Origin: Arctopsyche grandis
Taxonomy: Eukaryota; Arthropoda; Insecta; Trichoptera; Hydropsychidae
Assembly (NCBI RefSeq): GCF_051622035.1
Contig: NC_135356.1
Span: forward strand, 1 to 64,000
Reading direction: 5' to 3'
Length of the DNA stretch: 64,000 nucleotides
A program made the translations under genes and the position numbers. Under the pieces are notes generated by a model. That model saw nothing but the letters and a program-made list of their open reading frames with translations. It was not told the DNA's origin and ran no database searches. This document shows positions 1-15,600 of this stretch, in pieces. Position 1 is the stretch's first letter. Each line of letters begins with the position of its first letter.

Positions 1-3000
1 TAACCTAACCTAACCTAACCTAACCTAACCTAACCTAACCTAACCTAACCTAACCTAACCTAACCTAACCTAACCTAACCTAACCTAACCTAACCTAACC
101 TAACCTAACCTAACCTAACCTAACCTAACCTAACCTAACCTAACCTAACCTAACCTAACCTAACCTAACCTAACCTAACCTAACCTAACCTAACCTAACC
201 TAACCTAACCTAACCTAACCTAACCTAACCTAACCTAACCTAACCTAACCTAACCTAACCTAACCTAACCTAACCTAACCTAACCTAACCTAACCTAACC
301 TAACCTAACCTAACCTAACCTAACCTAACCTAACCTAACCTAACCTAACCTAACCTAACCTAACCTAACCTAACCTAACCTAACCTAACCTAACCTAACC
401 TAACCTAACCTAACCTAACCTAACCTAACCTAACCTAACCTAACCTAACCTAACCTAACCTAACCTAACCTAACCTAACCTAACCTAACCTAACCTAACC
501 TAACCTAACCTAACCTAACCTAACCTAACCTAACCTAACCTAACCTAACCTAACCTAACCTAACCTAACCTAACCTAACCTAACCTAACCTAACCTAACC
601 TAACCTAACCTAACCTAACCTAACCTAACCTAACCTAACCTAACCTAACCTAACCTAACCTAACCTAACCTAACCTAACCTAACCTAACCTAACCTAACC
701 TAACCTAACCTAACCTAACCTAACCTAACCTAACCTAACCTAACCTAACCTAACCTAACCTAACCTAACCTAACCTAACCTAACCTAACCTAACCTAACC
801 TAACCTAACCTAACCTAACCTAACCTAACCTAACCTAACCTAACCTAACCTAACCTAACCTAACCTAACCTAACCTAACCTAACCTAACCTAACCTAACC
901 TAACCTAACCTAACCTAACCTAACCTAACCTAACCTAACCTAACCTAACCTAACCTAACCTAACCTAACCTAACCTAACCTAACCTAACCTAACCTAACC
1001 TAACCTAACCTAACCTAACCTAACCTAACCTAACCTAACCTAACCTAACCTAACCTAACCTAACCTAACCTAACCTAACCTAACCTAACCTAACCTAACC
1101 TAACCTAACCTAACCTAACCTAACCTAACCTAACCTAACCTAACCTAACCTAACCTAACCTAACCTAACCTAACCTAACCTAACCTAACCTAACCTAACC
1201 TAACCTAACCTAACCTAACCTAACCTAACCTAACCTAACCTAACCTAACCTAACCTAACCTAACCTAACCTAACCTAACCTAACCTAACCTAACCTAACC
1301 TAACCTAACCTAACCTAACCTAACCTAACCTAACCTAACCTAACCTAACCTAACCTAACCTAACCTAACCTAACCTAACCTAACCTAACCTAACCTAACC
1401 TAACCTAACCTAACCTAACCTAACCTAACCTAACCTAACCTAACCTAACCTAACCTAACCTAACCTAACCTAACCTAACCTAACCTAACCTAACCTAACC
1501 TAACCTAACCTAACCTAACCTAACCTAACCTAACCTAACCTAACCTAACCTAACCTAACCTAACCTAACCTAACCTAACCTAACCTAACCTAACCTAACC
1601 TAACCTAACCTAACCTAACCTAACCTAACCTAACCTAACCTAACCTAACCTAACCTAACCTAACCTAACCTAACCTAACCTAACCTAACCTAACCTAACC
1701 TAACCTAACCTAACCTAACCTAACCTAACCTAACCTAACCTAACCTAACCTAACCTAACCTAACCTAACCTAACCTAACCTAACCTAACCTAACCTAACC
1801 TAACCTAACCTAACCTAACCTAACCTAACCTAACCTAACCTAACCTAACCTAACCTAACCTAACCTAACCTAACCTAACCTAACCTAACCTAACCTAACC
1901 TAACCTAACCTAACCTAACCTAACCTAACCTAACCTAACCTAACCTAACCTAACCTAACCTAACCTAACCTAACCTAACCTAACCTAACCTAACCTAACC
2001 TAACCTAACCTAACCTAACCTAACCTAACCTAACCTAACCTAACCTAACCTAACCTAACCTAACCTAACCTAACCTAACCTAACCTAACCTAACCTAACC
2101 TAACCTAACCTAACCTAACCTAACCTAACCTAACCTAACCTAACCTAACCTAACCTAACCTAACCTAACCTAACCTAACCTAACCTAACCTAACCTAACC
2201 TAACCTAACCTAACCTAACCTAACCTAACCTAACCTAACCTAACCTAACCTAACCTAACCTAACCTAACCTAACCTAACCTAACCTAACCTAACCTAACC
2301 TAACCTAACCTAACCTAACCTAACCTAACCTAACCTAACCTAACCTAACCTAACCTAACCTAACCTAACCTAACCTAACCTAACCTAACCTAACCTAACC
2401 TAACCTAACCTAACCTAACCTAACCTAACCTAACCTAACCTAACCTAACCTAACCTAACCTAACCTAACCTAACCTAACCTAACCTAACCTAACCTAACC
2501 TAACCTAACCTAACCTAACCTAACCTAACCTAACCTAACCTAACCTAACCTAACCTAACCTAACCTAACCTAACCTAACCTAACCTAACCTAACCTAACC
2601 TAACCTAACCTAACCTAACCTAACCTAACCTAACCTAACCTAACCTAACCTAACCTAACCTAACCTAACCTAACCTAACCTAACCTAACCTAACCTAACC
2701 TAACCTAACCTAACCTAACCTAACCTAACCTAACCTAACCTAACCTAACCTAACCTAACCTAACCTAACCTAACCTAACCTAACCTAACCTAACCTAACC
2801 TAACCTAACCTAACCTAACCTAACCTAACCTAACCTAACCTAACCTAACCTAACCTAACCTAACCTAACCTAACCTAACCTAACCTAACCTAACCTAACC
2901 TAACCTAACCTAACCTAACCTAACCTAACCTAACCTAACCTAACCTAACCTAACCTAACCTAACCTAACCTAACCTAACCTAACCTAACCTAACCTAACC

Positions 3001-3645
3001 TAACCTAACCTAACCTAACCTAACCTAACCTAACCTAACCTAACCTAACCTAACCTAACCTAACCTAACCTAACCTAACCTAACCTAACCTAACCTAACC
3101 TAACCTAACCTAACCTAACCTAACCTAACCTAACCTAACCTAACCTAACCTAACCTAACCTAACCTAACCTAACCTAACCTAACCTAACCTAACCTAACC
3201 TAACCTAACCTAACCTAACCTAACCTAACCTAACCTAACCTAACCTAACCTAACCTAACCTAACCTAACCTAACCTAACCTAACCTAACCTAACCTAACC
3301 TAACCTAACCTAACCTAACCTAACCTAACCTAACCTAACCTAACCTAACCTAACCTAACCTAACCTAACCTAACCTAACCTAACCTAACCTAACCTAACC
3401 TAACCTAACCTAACCTAACCTAACCTAACCTAACCTAACCTAACCTAACCTAACCTAACCTAACCTAACCTAACCTAACCTAACCTAACCTAACCTAACC
3501 TAACCTAACCTAACCTAACCTAACCTAGCCTAGCCTAACCTAACCTAACCTAACCTAACCTAACCTAACCTAACCTAACCTAACCTAACCTAACCTAACC
3601 TAACCTAACCTAACCTAACCTAACCTAACCTAACCTAACCTAACC
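1..3645 (-). repeat. Telomeric repeat array (TTAGG)n
   Basis: The stretch is exactly 729 pentamers of TAACC, read on the plus strand, so the minus strand is (TTAGG)n, the canonical arthropod telomere repeat. The C-rich strand running inward from base 1 is the polarity expected at the left end of a chromosome. The array is uninterrupted except for two adjacent TAGCC variants near the inner end. No telomere-targeting non-LTR retrotransposon of the SART or TRAS kind lies in it. The window starts inside the repeat, so the true telomere may be longer. Confidence 0.97.
3526..3535. repeat. Variant telomere repeats (TAGCC x2)
   Basis: Two neighbouring pentamers read TAGCC in place of TAACC, 110 bp before the array meets the satellite. 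They are the only departures from the perfect unit that I see in 729 copies. Degenerate units near the inner edge of a telomere are common in many species because that part is rarely renewed. Confidence 0.9.
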
Positions 3646-3665
3646 CAACTGAACCTAACCATCAC
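3636..3665. other. Telomere-satellite junction
   Basis: The perfect TAACC array passes straight into satellite DNA at the sequence CCTAACCCAACTGAACC. Inside the satellite the same words occur as part of a monomer variant, for example around 4829-4850, preceded there by CACCAAA. The breakpoint therefore falls where telomere repeat and satellite share CCTAACC, so the exact base of the join cannot be set. The monomer to the right is cut partway through, as expected if telomere repeats were joined to, or grew from, a broken satellite array. Confidence 0.8.
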
Positions 3666-6600
3666 CGAAATCACAGAATCGGACATTGTCAAAATATCCA
3701 CAAAACGTGCTTACCTCACCATACCTTACTTAACCTAACCTAACCATCACCGAAGTCAAAGAATTCGACATTGCCAAAATATCCACAAAAAGTTCTTATC
3801 CTACCAAACCTCACCCATCTGAACCTTACCATCACAAAAATCATAGAATTGGACATTGCCAAAATTTCCACAAAACGTGCTTACCTCACAATACCTACCC
3901 CAACCTAACATAACCATCACCGAAGTCAGAGAATTCGACATTGCCAAAATATCCACAAAAAGTTTTTATCCTACCAAACCTCACCCATCTGAACCTAACC
4001 ATCATCGAAATCAAAGAATTGGACATTGCCAAAATATCCACAAAACGTGCTTACCTCACAATACCTAACCCAACCTAACCTTACCATCACCGAAGTCAAA
4101 GAATTCGACATTGCCAAAATATCCACAAAAAGTTCTTATCCTACCAAACCTCACCCATCTGAACCTAACCATCACCGAAATCAAAGAATTGGACATTGCC
4201 AAAATATCCACAAAACGTGCTTACCTCACAATACCGAACTTTACCTAACCTAACCATAACCGAAGTCAGAGAATTCGACATTGCCAAAATCTCCACAAAA
4301 AGTTCATACCCCACCAAACCTCACCCATCTGAACCTAACTAACACCGAAATCAAAGAATTGGACATTGCAAAAATATCCACAAAACATGTTTACCTCACA
4401 ATACCTAACCCAACCTAACATAACCATCGCCGAAGTCAGAGAATTCGACATTGCCAAAATCTCCACAAAAAGTTCATATCCTACCAAACCTCACCCATCT
4501 GAACCTAACCGTCACTGAAATCAAAGAATTGGACATTGCCAAAATATCCACAAAACGTGCTTACCTCACCATACCTAACCCAACCTAACCTTACCATCAC
4601 CGAAGTCAAAGAATTCGATATTGCCAAAATATCCACAAAAAGTTCTGATCCTACCAAACCTCACCCATCTCAACCTAACCATCACCGAAATCAATGAATC
4701 GGACATTGCTTAAATATCCACAAAACGTGCTTACCTCACAATACCTAACCCAACCTAACCTAACCATCACCGAAGTCAAGGAATTCGACATTGCCAAAAT
4801 ATCCACAAAACGTTCTTACCCCACCAAACCTAACCCAACTGAACCTAACCATCACCGAAATCACAGAATCGGACATTGTCAAAATATCCACAAAACGTGC
4901 TTACCTCACCATACCTTACTTTACCTAACCTAACCATCACCGAAGTCAAAGAATTCGACATTGCCAAAATATCCACAAAAAGTTCTTATCCTACCAAACC
5001 TCACCCATCTGAACCTTACCATCACAAAAATCATAGAATTGGACATTGCCAAAATTTCCACAAAACGTGCTTACCTCACAATACCTACCCCAACCTAACA
5101 TAACCATCACCGAAGTCAGAGAATTCGACATTGCCAAAATATCCACAAAAAGTTTTTATCCTACCAAACCTCACCCATCTGAACCTAACCATCATCGAAA
5201 CCAAAGAATTGGACATTGCCAAAATATCCACAAAACGTGCTTACCTCACAATACCTAACCCAACCTAACCTTACCATCACCGAAGTCAAAGAATTCGACA
5301 TTGCCAAAATATCCACAAAGAGTTCTTATCCTAACAAACCTCACCCATCTGAACCTTACCATCACATAAATCATAGAATTGGACATTGCCAAAATATCCA
5401 AAAAACGTGCTTACCTCACCATACCGAACCCAACCTCACCTAACCATCACCAAAGTCAGAGAATTCGACATTGCCAAAATATCCACAAAAAGTTCTTATC
5501 CTACCAAACCTCACCCATCTGAACCTAACCATCACCGAAATCAAAGAATTGGACATTGCCAAAATATCCACAAAACGTGCTTACCTCACAATACCTAACT
5601 TAACCTAACCTAACCATAACCGAAGTCAGAGAATTCGACATTGCCAAAATCTCCACAAAAAGTTCATACCCCACCAAACCTCACCCATCTGAACCTAACT
5701 AACACCGAAATCAAAGAATTAGACATTGCAAAAATATCCACAAAACGTGTTTACCTCACAATACCTAACCCAACCCAACATAACCATCGCCGAAGTCAGA
5801 GAATTCGACATTGCCAAAATCTCCACAAAAAGTTCATATCCTACCAAACCTCACCCATCTGAACCTAACCGTCACTGAAATCAAAGAATTGGACATTGCC
5901 AAAATATCCACAAAACGTGCTTACCTCACCATACCTAACCTAACCTAACCTTACCATCACCGAAGTCAAAGAATTCGATATTCCTAAAATATCCACAAAA
6001 AGTTCCGATCCTACCAAACCTCACCCATCTGAACCAAACCATCACCGAAATCAAAGAATTGGACATTTCCAAAATATCCACAAAACGTGCTTACCTCACC
6101 ATCCCTAACCCAACCTAACCTAACCATCACCGAAGTCAGAGAATTCGATATTCCTAAAATATCCACAAAAAGTTCTTATCCTACCAAACCTCACCCATCT
6201 GAACCTTACCATCACAAAAATCAAAGAATTGGACATTGCCAAAATATCCACAAAACGTGCTTACCTCACCATACCTAACCCAACCTAACCTTACCATCAC
6301 CGAAGTCAAAGAATTCGATATTGCCAAAATATCCACAAAAAGTTCTGATCCTACCAAACCTCACCCATCTCAACCTAACCATCACCGAAATCAATGAATC
6401 GGACATTGCTTAAATATCCACAAAACGTGCTTACCTCACAATACCTAACCCAACCTAACCTAACCATCACCGAAGTCAGGGAATTCGACATTGCCAAAAT
6501 ATCCACAAAACGTTCTTACCCCACCAAACCTAACCCAACTGAACCTAACCATCACCGAAATCACAGAATCGGACATTGTCAAAATATCCACAAAACGTGC

Positions 6601-9600
6601 TTACCTCACCATACCTTACTTTACCTAACCTAACCATCACCGAAGTCAAAGAATTCGACATTGCCAAAATATCCACAAAAAGTTCTTATCCTACCAAACC
6701 TCACCCATCTGAACCTTACCATCACAAAAATCATAGAATTGGACATTGCCAAAATTTCCACAAAACGTGCTTACCTCACAATACCTACCCCAACCTAACA
6801 TAACCATCACCGAAGTCAGAGAATTCGACATTGCCAAAATATCCACAAAAAGTTCTTATCCTACCAAACCTCACCCATCTGAACCTAATTATCACCGAAA
6901 TCAAAGAATTGGACATTGCCAAAATATCCACAAAAATTTCATATCCTACCAAACCTCACCCATCTGAACCTAACCATCACCGAAATCAAAGAATTGGACA
7001 TTGCCAAAATATTCACAAAACGTGCTTACCTCACAATACCTAACCCAACCTAACCTTACCATCACCGAAGTCAGAGAATTCCACATTCCCAAAATATCCA
7101 CAAAAAGTTCTTATCCTACCAAACCTCACCCATCTGAACCTAACCATCACCAAAATCAAAGAATTGGACGGTGCCAAAATATCCACAAAACGTGCTTACC
7201 TCACAATACCTAACCCAACCTAACATAACCATCACCGAAGTCAAAGATTTCGACATTTCCAAAATATCCACAAAAAGTTCTTATCCTACCAAACCTCGAC
7301 CATCTAAACCTTACCATCACAAAAATCAAAGAATTAGACTTTGCCAAAATATCCGCAAAACGTGCTTACCTCACAATACCTAACCCAACCTTACCTAACC
7401 ATCACCGAAGTCAGAGAATTCGACATTGCCAAAATATCCACAAAAAGTTCTTATCCTACCAAACCTCACCCATCTGAACCTAACCATCACCGAAATCAAA
7501 GAATTGGACATTGCCAAAATATCCACAAAACGTGCTTACCTCACAATACCTAACTTAACCTAACCTAACCATCACCGAAGTCAGAGAATTCGACATTGCC
7601 AAAATCTCCACAAAAAGTTCATACCCCACCAAACCTCACCCATCTGAACCTAACTTACACCGAAATCAAAGAATTGGACATTGCAAAAATATCCACAAAA
7701 CGTGCTTACCTCACAATACCTAACCCAACCTAACATAACCATCACCAAAGTCAGAGAATTCGACATTGCCAAAATATCCACAAAAAGTTCTTATCCTACC
7801 AAACCTCACCCATCTGAACCTAACCATCACCGAAATCAAAGAATTGGACATTGCCAAAATATCCACAAAACGTGCTTACCTCACAATACCTAACTTAACC
7901 TAACCTAACCATCACCGAAGTCAGAGAATTCGACATTGCCAAAATCTCCACAAAAAGTTCATACCCCACCAAACCTCACCCATCTGAACCTAACTAACAC
8001 CGAAATCAAAGAATTGGACATTGCAAAAATATCCACAAAACGTGTTTACCTCACAATACCTAACCCAACCTAACATAACCATCGCCGAAGTCAGAGAATT
8101 CGACATTGCCAAAATCTCCACAAAAAGTTCATATCCTACCAAACCTCACCCATCTGAACCTAACCGTCACTGAAATCAAAGAATTGGACATTGCCAAAAT
8201 ATCCACAAAACGTGCTAACCTCACCATACCTAACCTAACCTAACCTTACCATCACCGAAGTCAAAGACTTCGATATTCCTAAAATATCCACAAAAAGTTC
8301 TGATCCTACCAAACCTCACCCATCTGAACCTTACCATCACAAAAATCAAAGAATTGGACATTGCCAAAATCTCCACAAAAAGTTCATATCCTACCAAACC
8401 TCACCCATCTGAACCTAACCGTCACTGAAATCAAAGAATTGGACATTGCCAAAATATCCACAAAACGTGCTTACCTCACCATACCTAACCCAACCTAACC
8501 TTACCATCACCGAAGTCAAAGAATTCGATATTGCCAAAATATCCACAAAAAGTTCTGATCCTACCAAACCTCACCCATCTCAACCTAACCATCACCGAAA
8601 TCAATGAATCGGACATTGCTTAAATATCCACAAAACGTGCTTACCTCACAATACCTAACCCAACCTAACCTAACCATCACCGAAGTCAGGGAATTCGACA
8701 TTGCCAAAATATCCACAAAACGTTCTTACCCCACCAAACCTAACCCAACTGAACCTAACCATCACCGAAATCACAGAATCGGACATTGTCAAAATATCCA
8801 CAAAACGTGCTTACCTCACCATACCTTACTTAACCTAACCTAACCATCACCGAAGTCAAAGAATTCGACATTGCCAAAATATCCACAAAAAGTTCTTATC
8901 CTACCAAACCTCACCCATCTGAACCTTACCATCACAAAAATCATAGAATTGGACATTGCCAAAATTTCCACAAAACGTGCTTACCTCACAATACCTACCC
9001 CAACCTAACATAACCATCACCGAAGTCAGAGAATTCGACATTGCCAAAATATCCACAAAAAGTTCTTATCCTACCAAACCTCACCCATCTGAACCTAATT
9101 ATCACCGAAATCAAAGAATTGGACATTGCCAAAATATCCACAAAAATTTCATATCCTACCAAACCTCACCCATCTGAACCTAACCGTCACTGAAATCAAA
9201 GATTTGGACATTGCCAAAATATTCACAAAACGTGCTTACCTCACCATACCTAACCCAACCTAACCTTACCATCACCGAAGTCAAAGAATTCGACATTGCC
9301 AAAATATCCACAAAAAGTTCTTATCCTACCAAACCTCACCCATCTGAACCTAACCATCACCGAAATCAAAGAATTGGACATTGCCAAAATATTCACAAAA
9401 CGTGCTTACCTCACAATACCTAACCCAACCTAACCTTACCATCACCGAAGTCAGAGAATTCCACATTCCCAAAATATCCACAAAAAGTTCTTATCCTACC
9501 AAACCTCACCCATCTGAACCTAACCATCACCAAAATCAAAGAATTGGACGGTGCCAAAATATCCACAAAACGTGCTTACCTCACAATACCTAACCCAACC

Positions 9601-12600
9601 TAACATAACCATCACCGAAGTCAAAGATTTCGACATTTCCAAAATATCCACAAAAAGTTCTTATCCTACCAAACCTCGACCATCTAAACCTTACCATCAC
9701 AAAAATCAAAGAATTAGACTTTGCCAAAATATCCGCAAAACGTGCTTACCTCACAATACCTAACCCAACCTAACCTAACCATCACCGAAGTCAGAGAATT
9801 CGACATTGCCAAAATATCCACAAAAAGTTCTTATCCTACCAAACCTCGACCATCTAAACCTTACCATCACAAAAATCAAAGAATTAGACATTGCCAAAAT
9901 ATCCACAAAACGTGCTTACCTCACAATACCTACCCCAACCTAACATAACCATCACCGAAGTCAGAGAATTCGACATTGCCAAAATATCCACAAAAAGTTC
10001 TTATCCTACCAAACCTCACCCATCTGAACCTAATTATCACCGAAATCAAAGAATTGGACATTGCCAAAATATCCACAAAAATTTCATATCCCACCAAACC
10101 TCACCCATCTGAACCTAACTAACACCGAAATCAAAGAATTGGACATTGCAAAAATATCCACAAAACGTGCTTACCTCACCATACCTAACCCAACCTAACC
10201 TTACCATCACCGAAGTCAAAGAATTCGACATTGCCAAAATATCCACAAAAAGTTCTTATCCTACCAAACCTCACCCATCTGAACCTAACCATCACCGAAA
10301 TCAAAGAATTGGACATTGCCAAAATATTCACAAAACGTGCTTACCTCACAATACCTAACCCAACCTAACCTTACCATCACCGAAGTCAGAGAATTCCACA
10401 TTCCCAAAATATCCACAAAAAGTTCTTATCCTACCAAACCTCACCCATCTGAACCTAACTAACACCGAAATCAAAGAATTGGACATTGCAAAAATATCCA
10501 CAAAACGTGCTTACCTCACCATACCTAACCCAACCTAACCTTACCATCACCGAAGTCAAAGAATTCGACATTCCCAAAATATCCACAAAAAGTTCTTATC
10601 CTACCAAACCTCACCCATCTGAACCTAACCATCACCAAAATCAAAGAATTGGACGGTGCCAAAATATCCACAAAACGTGCTTACCTCACAATACCTAACC
10701 CAACCTAACATAACCATCACCGAAGTCAAAGATTTCGACATTTCCAAAATATCCACAAAAAGTTCTTATCCTACCAAACCTCGACCATCTAAACCTTACC
10801 ATCACAAAAATCAAAGAATTAGACTTTGCCAAAATATCCGCAAAACGTGCTTACCTCACAATACCTAACCCAACCTAACCTAACCATCACCGAAGTCAGA
10901 GAATTCGACATTGCCAAAATATCCACAAAAAGTTCTTATCCTACCAAACCTCGACCATCTCAACCTTACCATCACAAAAATCAAAGAATTAGACATTGCC
11001 AAAATATCCACAAAACGTGCTTACCTCACAATACCTAACCCAACCTAACATAACCATCACCGAAGTCAAAGATTTCGACATTTCCAAAATATCCACAAAA
11101 AGTTCTTATCCTACCAAACCTCGACCATCTAAACCTTACCATCACAAAAATCAAAGAATTAGACATTGCCAAAATATCCGCAAAACGTGCTTACCTCACA
11201 ATACCGAACCCAACCTAACCTAACCATCATCAAAGTCAGAGAATTCGACATTGCCAAAATATCCACAAAAAGTTCTTATCCTACCAAACCTCACCCATCT
11301 GAACCTAACCATCACCGAAATCAAAGAATTGGACATTGCCAAAATATCCACAAAACGTGCTTACCTCACAATACCTAACTTAACCTAACCTAACCATCAC
11401 CGAAGTCAGAGAATTCGACATTGCCAAAATCTCCACAAAAAGTTCATACCCCACCAAACCTCACCCATCTGAACCTAACTAACACCGAAATCAAAGAATT
11501 GGACATTGCAAAAATATCCACAAAACGTGTTTACCTCACAATACCTAACCCAACCTAACATAACCATCGCCGAAGTCAGAGAATTCGACATTGCCAAAAT
11601 CTCCACAAAAAGTTCATATCCTACCAAACCTCACCCATCTGAACCTAACCGTCACTGAAATCAAAGAATTGGACATTGCCAAAATATCCACAAAACGTGC
11701 TTACCTCACCATACCTAACCTAACCTAACCTTACCATCACCGAAGTCAAAGAATTCGATATTCCTAAAATATCCACAAAAAGTTCTGATCCTACCAAACC
11801 TCACCCATCTGAACCTTACCATCACAAAAATCAAAGAATTGGACATTGCCAAAATCTCCACAAAAAGTTCATATCCTACCAAACCTCACCCATCTGAACC
11901 TAACCGTCACTGAAATCAAAGAATTAGACATTGCCAAAATATCCACAAAACGTGCTTACCTCACCATACCTAACCCAACCTAACCTTACCATCACCGAAG
12001 TCAAAGAATTCGATATTGCCAAAATATCCACAAAAAGTTCTGATCCTACCAAACCTCACCCATCTCAACCTAACCATCACCGAAATCAATGAATCGGACA
12101 TTGCTTAAATATCCACAAAACGTGCTTACCTCACCATACCTTACTTAACCTAACCTAACCATCACCGAAGTCAAAGAATTCGACATTGCCAAAATATCCA
12201 CAAAAAGTTCTTATCCTACCAAACCTCACCCATCTGAACCTTACCATCACAAAAATCATAGAATTGGACATTGCCAAAATTTCCACAAAACGTGCTTACC
12301 TCACAATACCTACCCCAACCTAACATAACCATCACCGAAGTCAGAGAATTCGACATTGCCAAAATATCCACAAAAAGTTCTTATCCTACCAAACCTCACC
12401 CATCTGAACCTTATTATCACCGAAATCAAAGAATTGGACATTGCCAAAATATCCACAAAAATTTCATATCCTACCAAACCTCACCCATCTGAACCTAACC
12501 GTCACTGAAATCAAAGATTTGGACATTGCCAAAATATTCACAAAACGTGCTTACCTCACCATACCTAACCCAACCTAACCTTACCATCACCGAAGTCAAA

Positions 12601-15600
12601 GAATTCGACATTGCCAAAATATCCACAAAAAGTTCTTATCCTACCAAACCTCACCCATCAGAACCTAACCATCATCGAAATCAAAGAATTGGACATTGCC
12701 AAAATATCCACAAAACCTGCTTACCTCACAATACCTAACCCAACCTAACCTTACCATCACCGAAGTCAAAGAATTCGACATTGCCAAAATATCCACAAAA
12801 AGTTCTTATCCTACCAAACCTCACCCATCTGAACCTAACCATCACCGAAATCAAAGAATTGGACATTGCCAAAATATCCACAAAACGTGCTTACCTCACA
12901 ATACCGAACTTTACCTAACCTAACCATAACCGAAGTCAGAGAATTCGACATTGCCAAAATCTCCACAAAAAGTTCATATCCTACCAAACCTCACCCATCT
13001 GAACCTAACCGTCACTGAAATCAAAGAATTGGACATTGCCAAAATATCCACAAAACGTGCTTACCTCACCATACCTAACCCAACCTAACCTTACCATCAC
13101 CGAAGTCAAAGAATTCGATATTGCCAAAATATCCACAAAAAGTTCTGATCCTACCAAACCTCACCCATCTCAACCTAACCATCACCGAAATCAATGAATC
13201 GGACATTGCTTAAATATCCACAAAACGTGCTTACCTCACAATACCTAACCCAACCTAACCTAACCATCACCGAAGTCAAGGAATTCGACATTGCCAAAAT
13301 ATCCACAAAACGTTCTTACCCCACCAAACCTAACCCAACTGAACCTAACCATCACCGAAATCACAGAATCGGACATTGTCAAAATATCCACAAAACGTGC
13401 TTACCTCACCATACCTTACTTAACCTAACCTAACCATCACCGAAGTCAAAGAATTCGACATTGCCAAAATATCCACAAAAAGTTCTTATCCTACCAAACC
13501 TCACCCATCTGAACCTTACCATCACAAAAATCATAGAATTGGACATTGCCAAAATTTCCACAAAACGTGCTTACCTCACAATACCTACCCCAACCTAACA
13601 TAACCATCACCGAAGTCAAAGAATTCGACATTGCCAAAATATCCACAAAAAGTTCTTATCCTACCAAACCTCACCCATCTGAACCTAACCATCACCGAAA
13701 TCAAAGAATTGGACATTGCCAAAATATCCACAAAACGTGCTTACCTCACAATACCGAACTTTACCTAACCTAACCATAACCGAAGTCAGAGAATTCGACA
13801 TTGCCAAAATCTCCACAAAAAGTTCATACCCCACCAAACCTCACCCATCTGAACCTAACTAACACCGAAATCAAAGAATTGGACATTGCAAAAATATCCA
13901 CAAAACGTGTTTACCTCACAATACCTAACCCAACCTAACATAACCATCGCCGAAGTCAGAGAATTCGACATTGCCAAAATCTCCACAAAAAGTTCATATC
14001 CTACCAAACCTCACCCATCTGAACCTAACCGTCACTGAAATCAAAGAATTGGACATTGCCAAAATATCCACAAAACGTGCTTACCTCACCATACCTAACC
14101 TAACCTAACCTTACCATCACCGAAGTCAAAGAATTCGATATTCCTAAAATATCCACAAAAACTTCTGATCCTACCAAACCTCACCCATCTGAAACTAACC
14201 ATCACCGAAATCAAAGAATTCGACATTTCCAAAATATCCACAAAACGTGCTTACCTCACCATCCCTAACCCAACCTAACCTAACCATCACCGAAGTCAGA
14301 GAATTCGATATTCCTAAAATATCCACAAAAAGTTCTTATCCTACCAAACCTCACCCATCTGAACCTTACCATCACAAAAATCAAAGAATTGGACATTGCC
14401 AAAATCTCCACAAAAAGTTCATATCCTACCAAACCTCACCCATCTGAACCTAACCGTCACTGAAATCAAAGAATTGGACATTGCCAAAATATCCACAAAA
14501 CGTGCTTACCTCACCATACCTAACCCAACCTAACCTTACCATCACCGAAGTCAAAGAATTCGATATTGCCAAAATATCCACAAAAAGTTCTGATCCTACC
14601 AAACCTCACCCATCTCAACCTAACCATCACCGAAATCAATGAATCGGACATTGTTTAAATATCCACAAAACGTGCTTACCTCACAATACCTAACCCAACC
14701 TAACATAACCATCACCGAAGTCAGAGAATTCGACATTGCCAAAATATCCACAAAAAGTTTTTATCCTACCAAACCTCACCCATCTGAACCTAACCATCAT
14801 CGAAACCAAAGAATTGGACATTGCCAAAATATCCACAAAACGTGCTTACCTCACAATACCTAACCCAACCTAACCTTACCATCACCGAAGTCAAAGAATT
14901 CGACATTGCCAAAATATCCACAAAAAGTTCTTATCCTAACAAACCTCACCCATCTGAACCTTACCATCACAAAAATCATAGAATTGGACATTGCCAAAAT
15001 ATCCAAAAAACGTGCTTACCTCACCATACCGAACCCAACCTCACCTAACCATCACCAAAGTCAGAGAATTCGACATTGCCAAAATATCCACAAAAAGTTC
15101 TTATCCTACCAAACCTCACCCATCTGAACATAACCATCACCGAAATCAAAGAATTGGACATTGCCAAAATATCCACAAAACGTGCTTACCTCACAATACC
15201 TAACTTAACCTAACCTAACCATAACCGAAGTCAGAGAATTCGACATTGCCAAAATCTCCACAAAAAGTTCATACCCCACCAAACCTCACCCATCTGAACC
15301 TAACTAACACCGAAATCAAAGAATTGGACATTGCAAAAATATCCACAAAACGTGTTTACCTCACAATACCTAACCCAACCTAACATAACCATCGCCGAAG
15401 TCAGAGAATTCGACATTGCCAAAATCTCCACAAAAAGTTCATATCCTACCAAACCTCACCCATCTGAACCTAACCGTCACTGAAATCAAAGAATTGGACA
15501 TTGCCAAAATATCCACAAAACGTGCTTACCTCACCATACCTAACCTAACCTAACCTTACCATCACCGAAGTCAAAGAATTCGATATTCCTAAAATATCCA

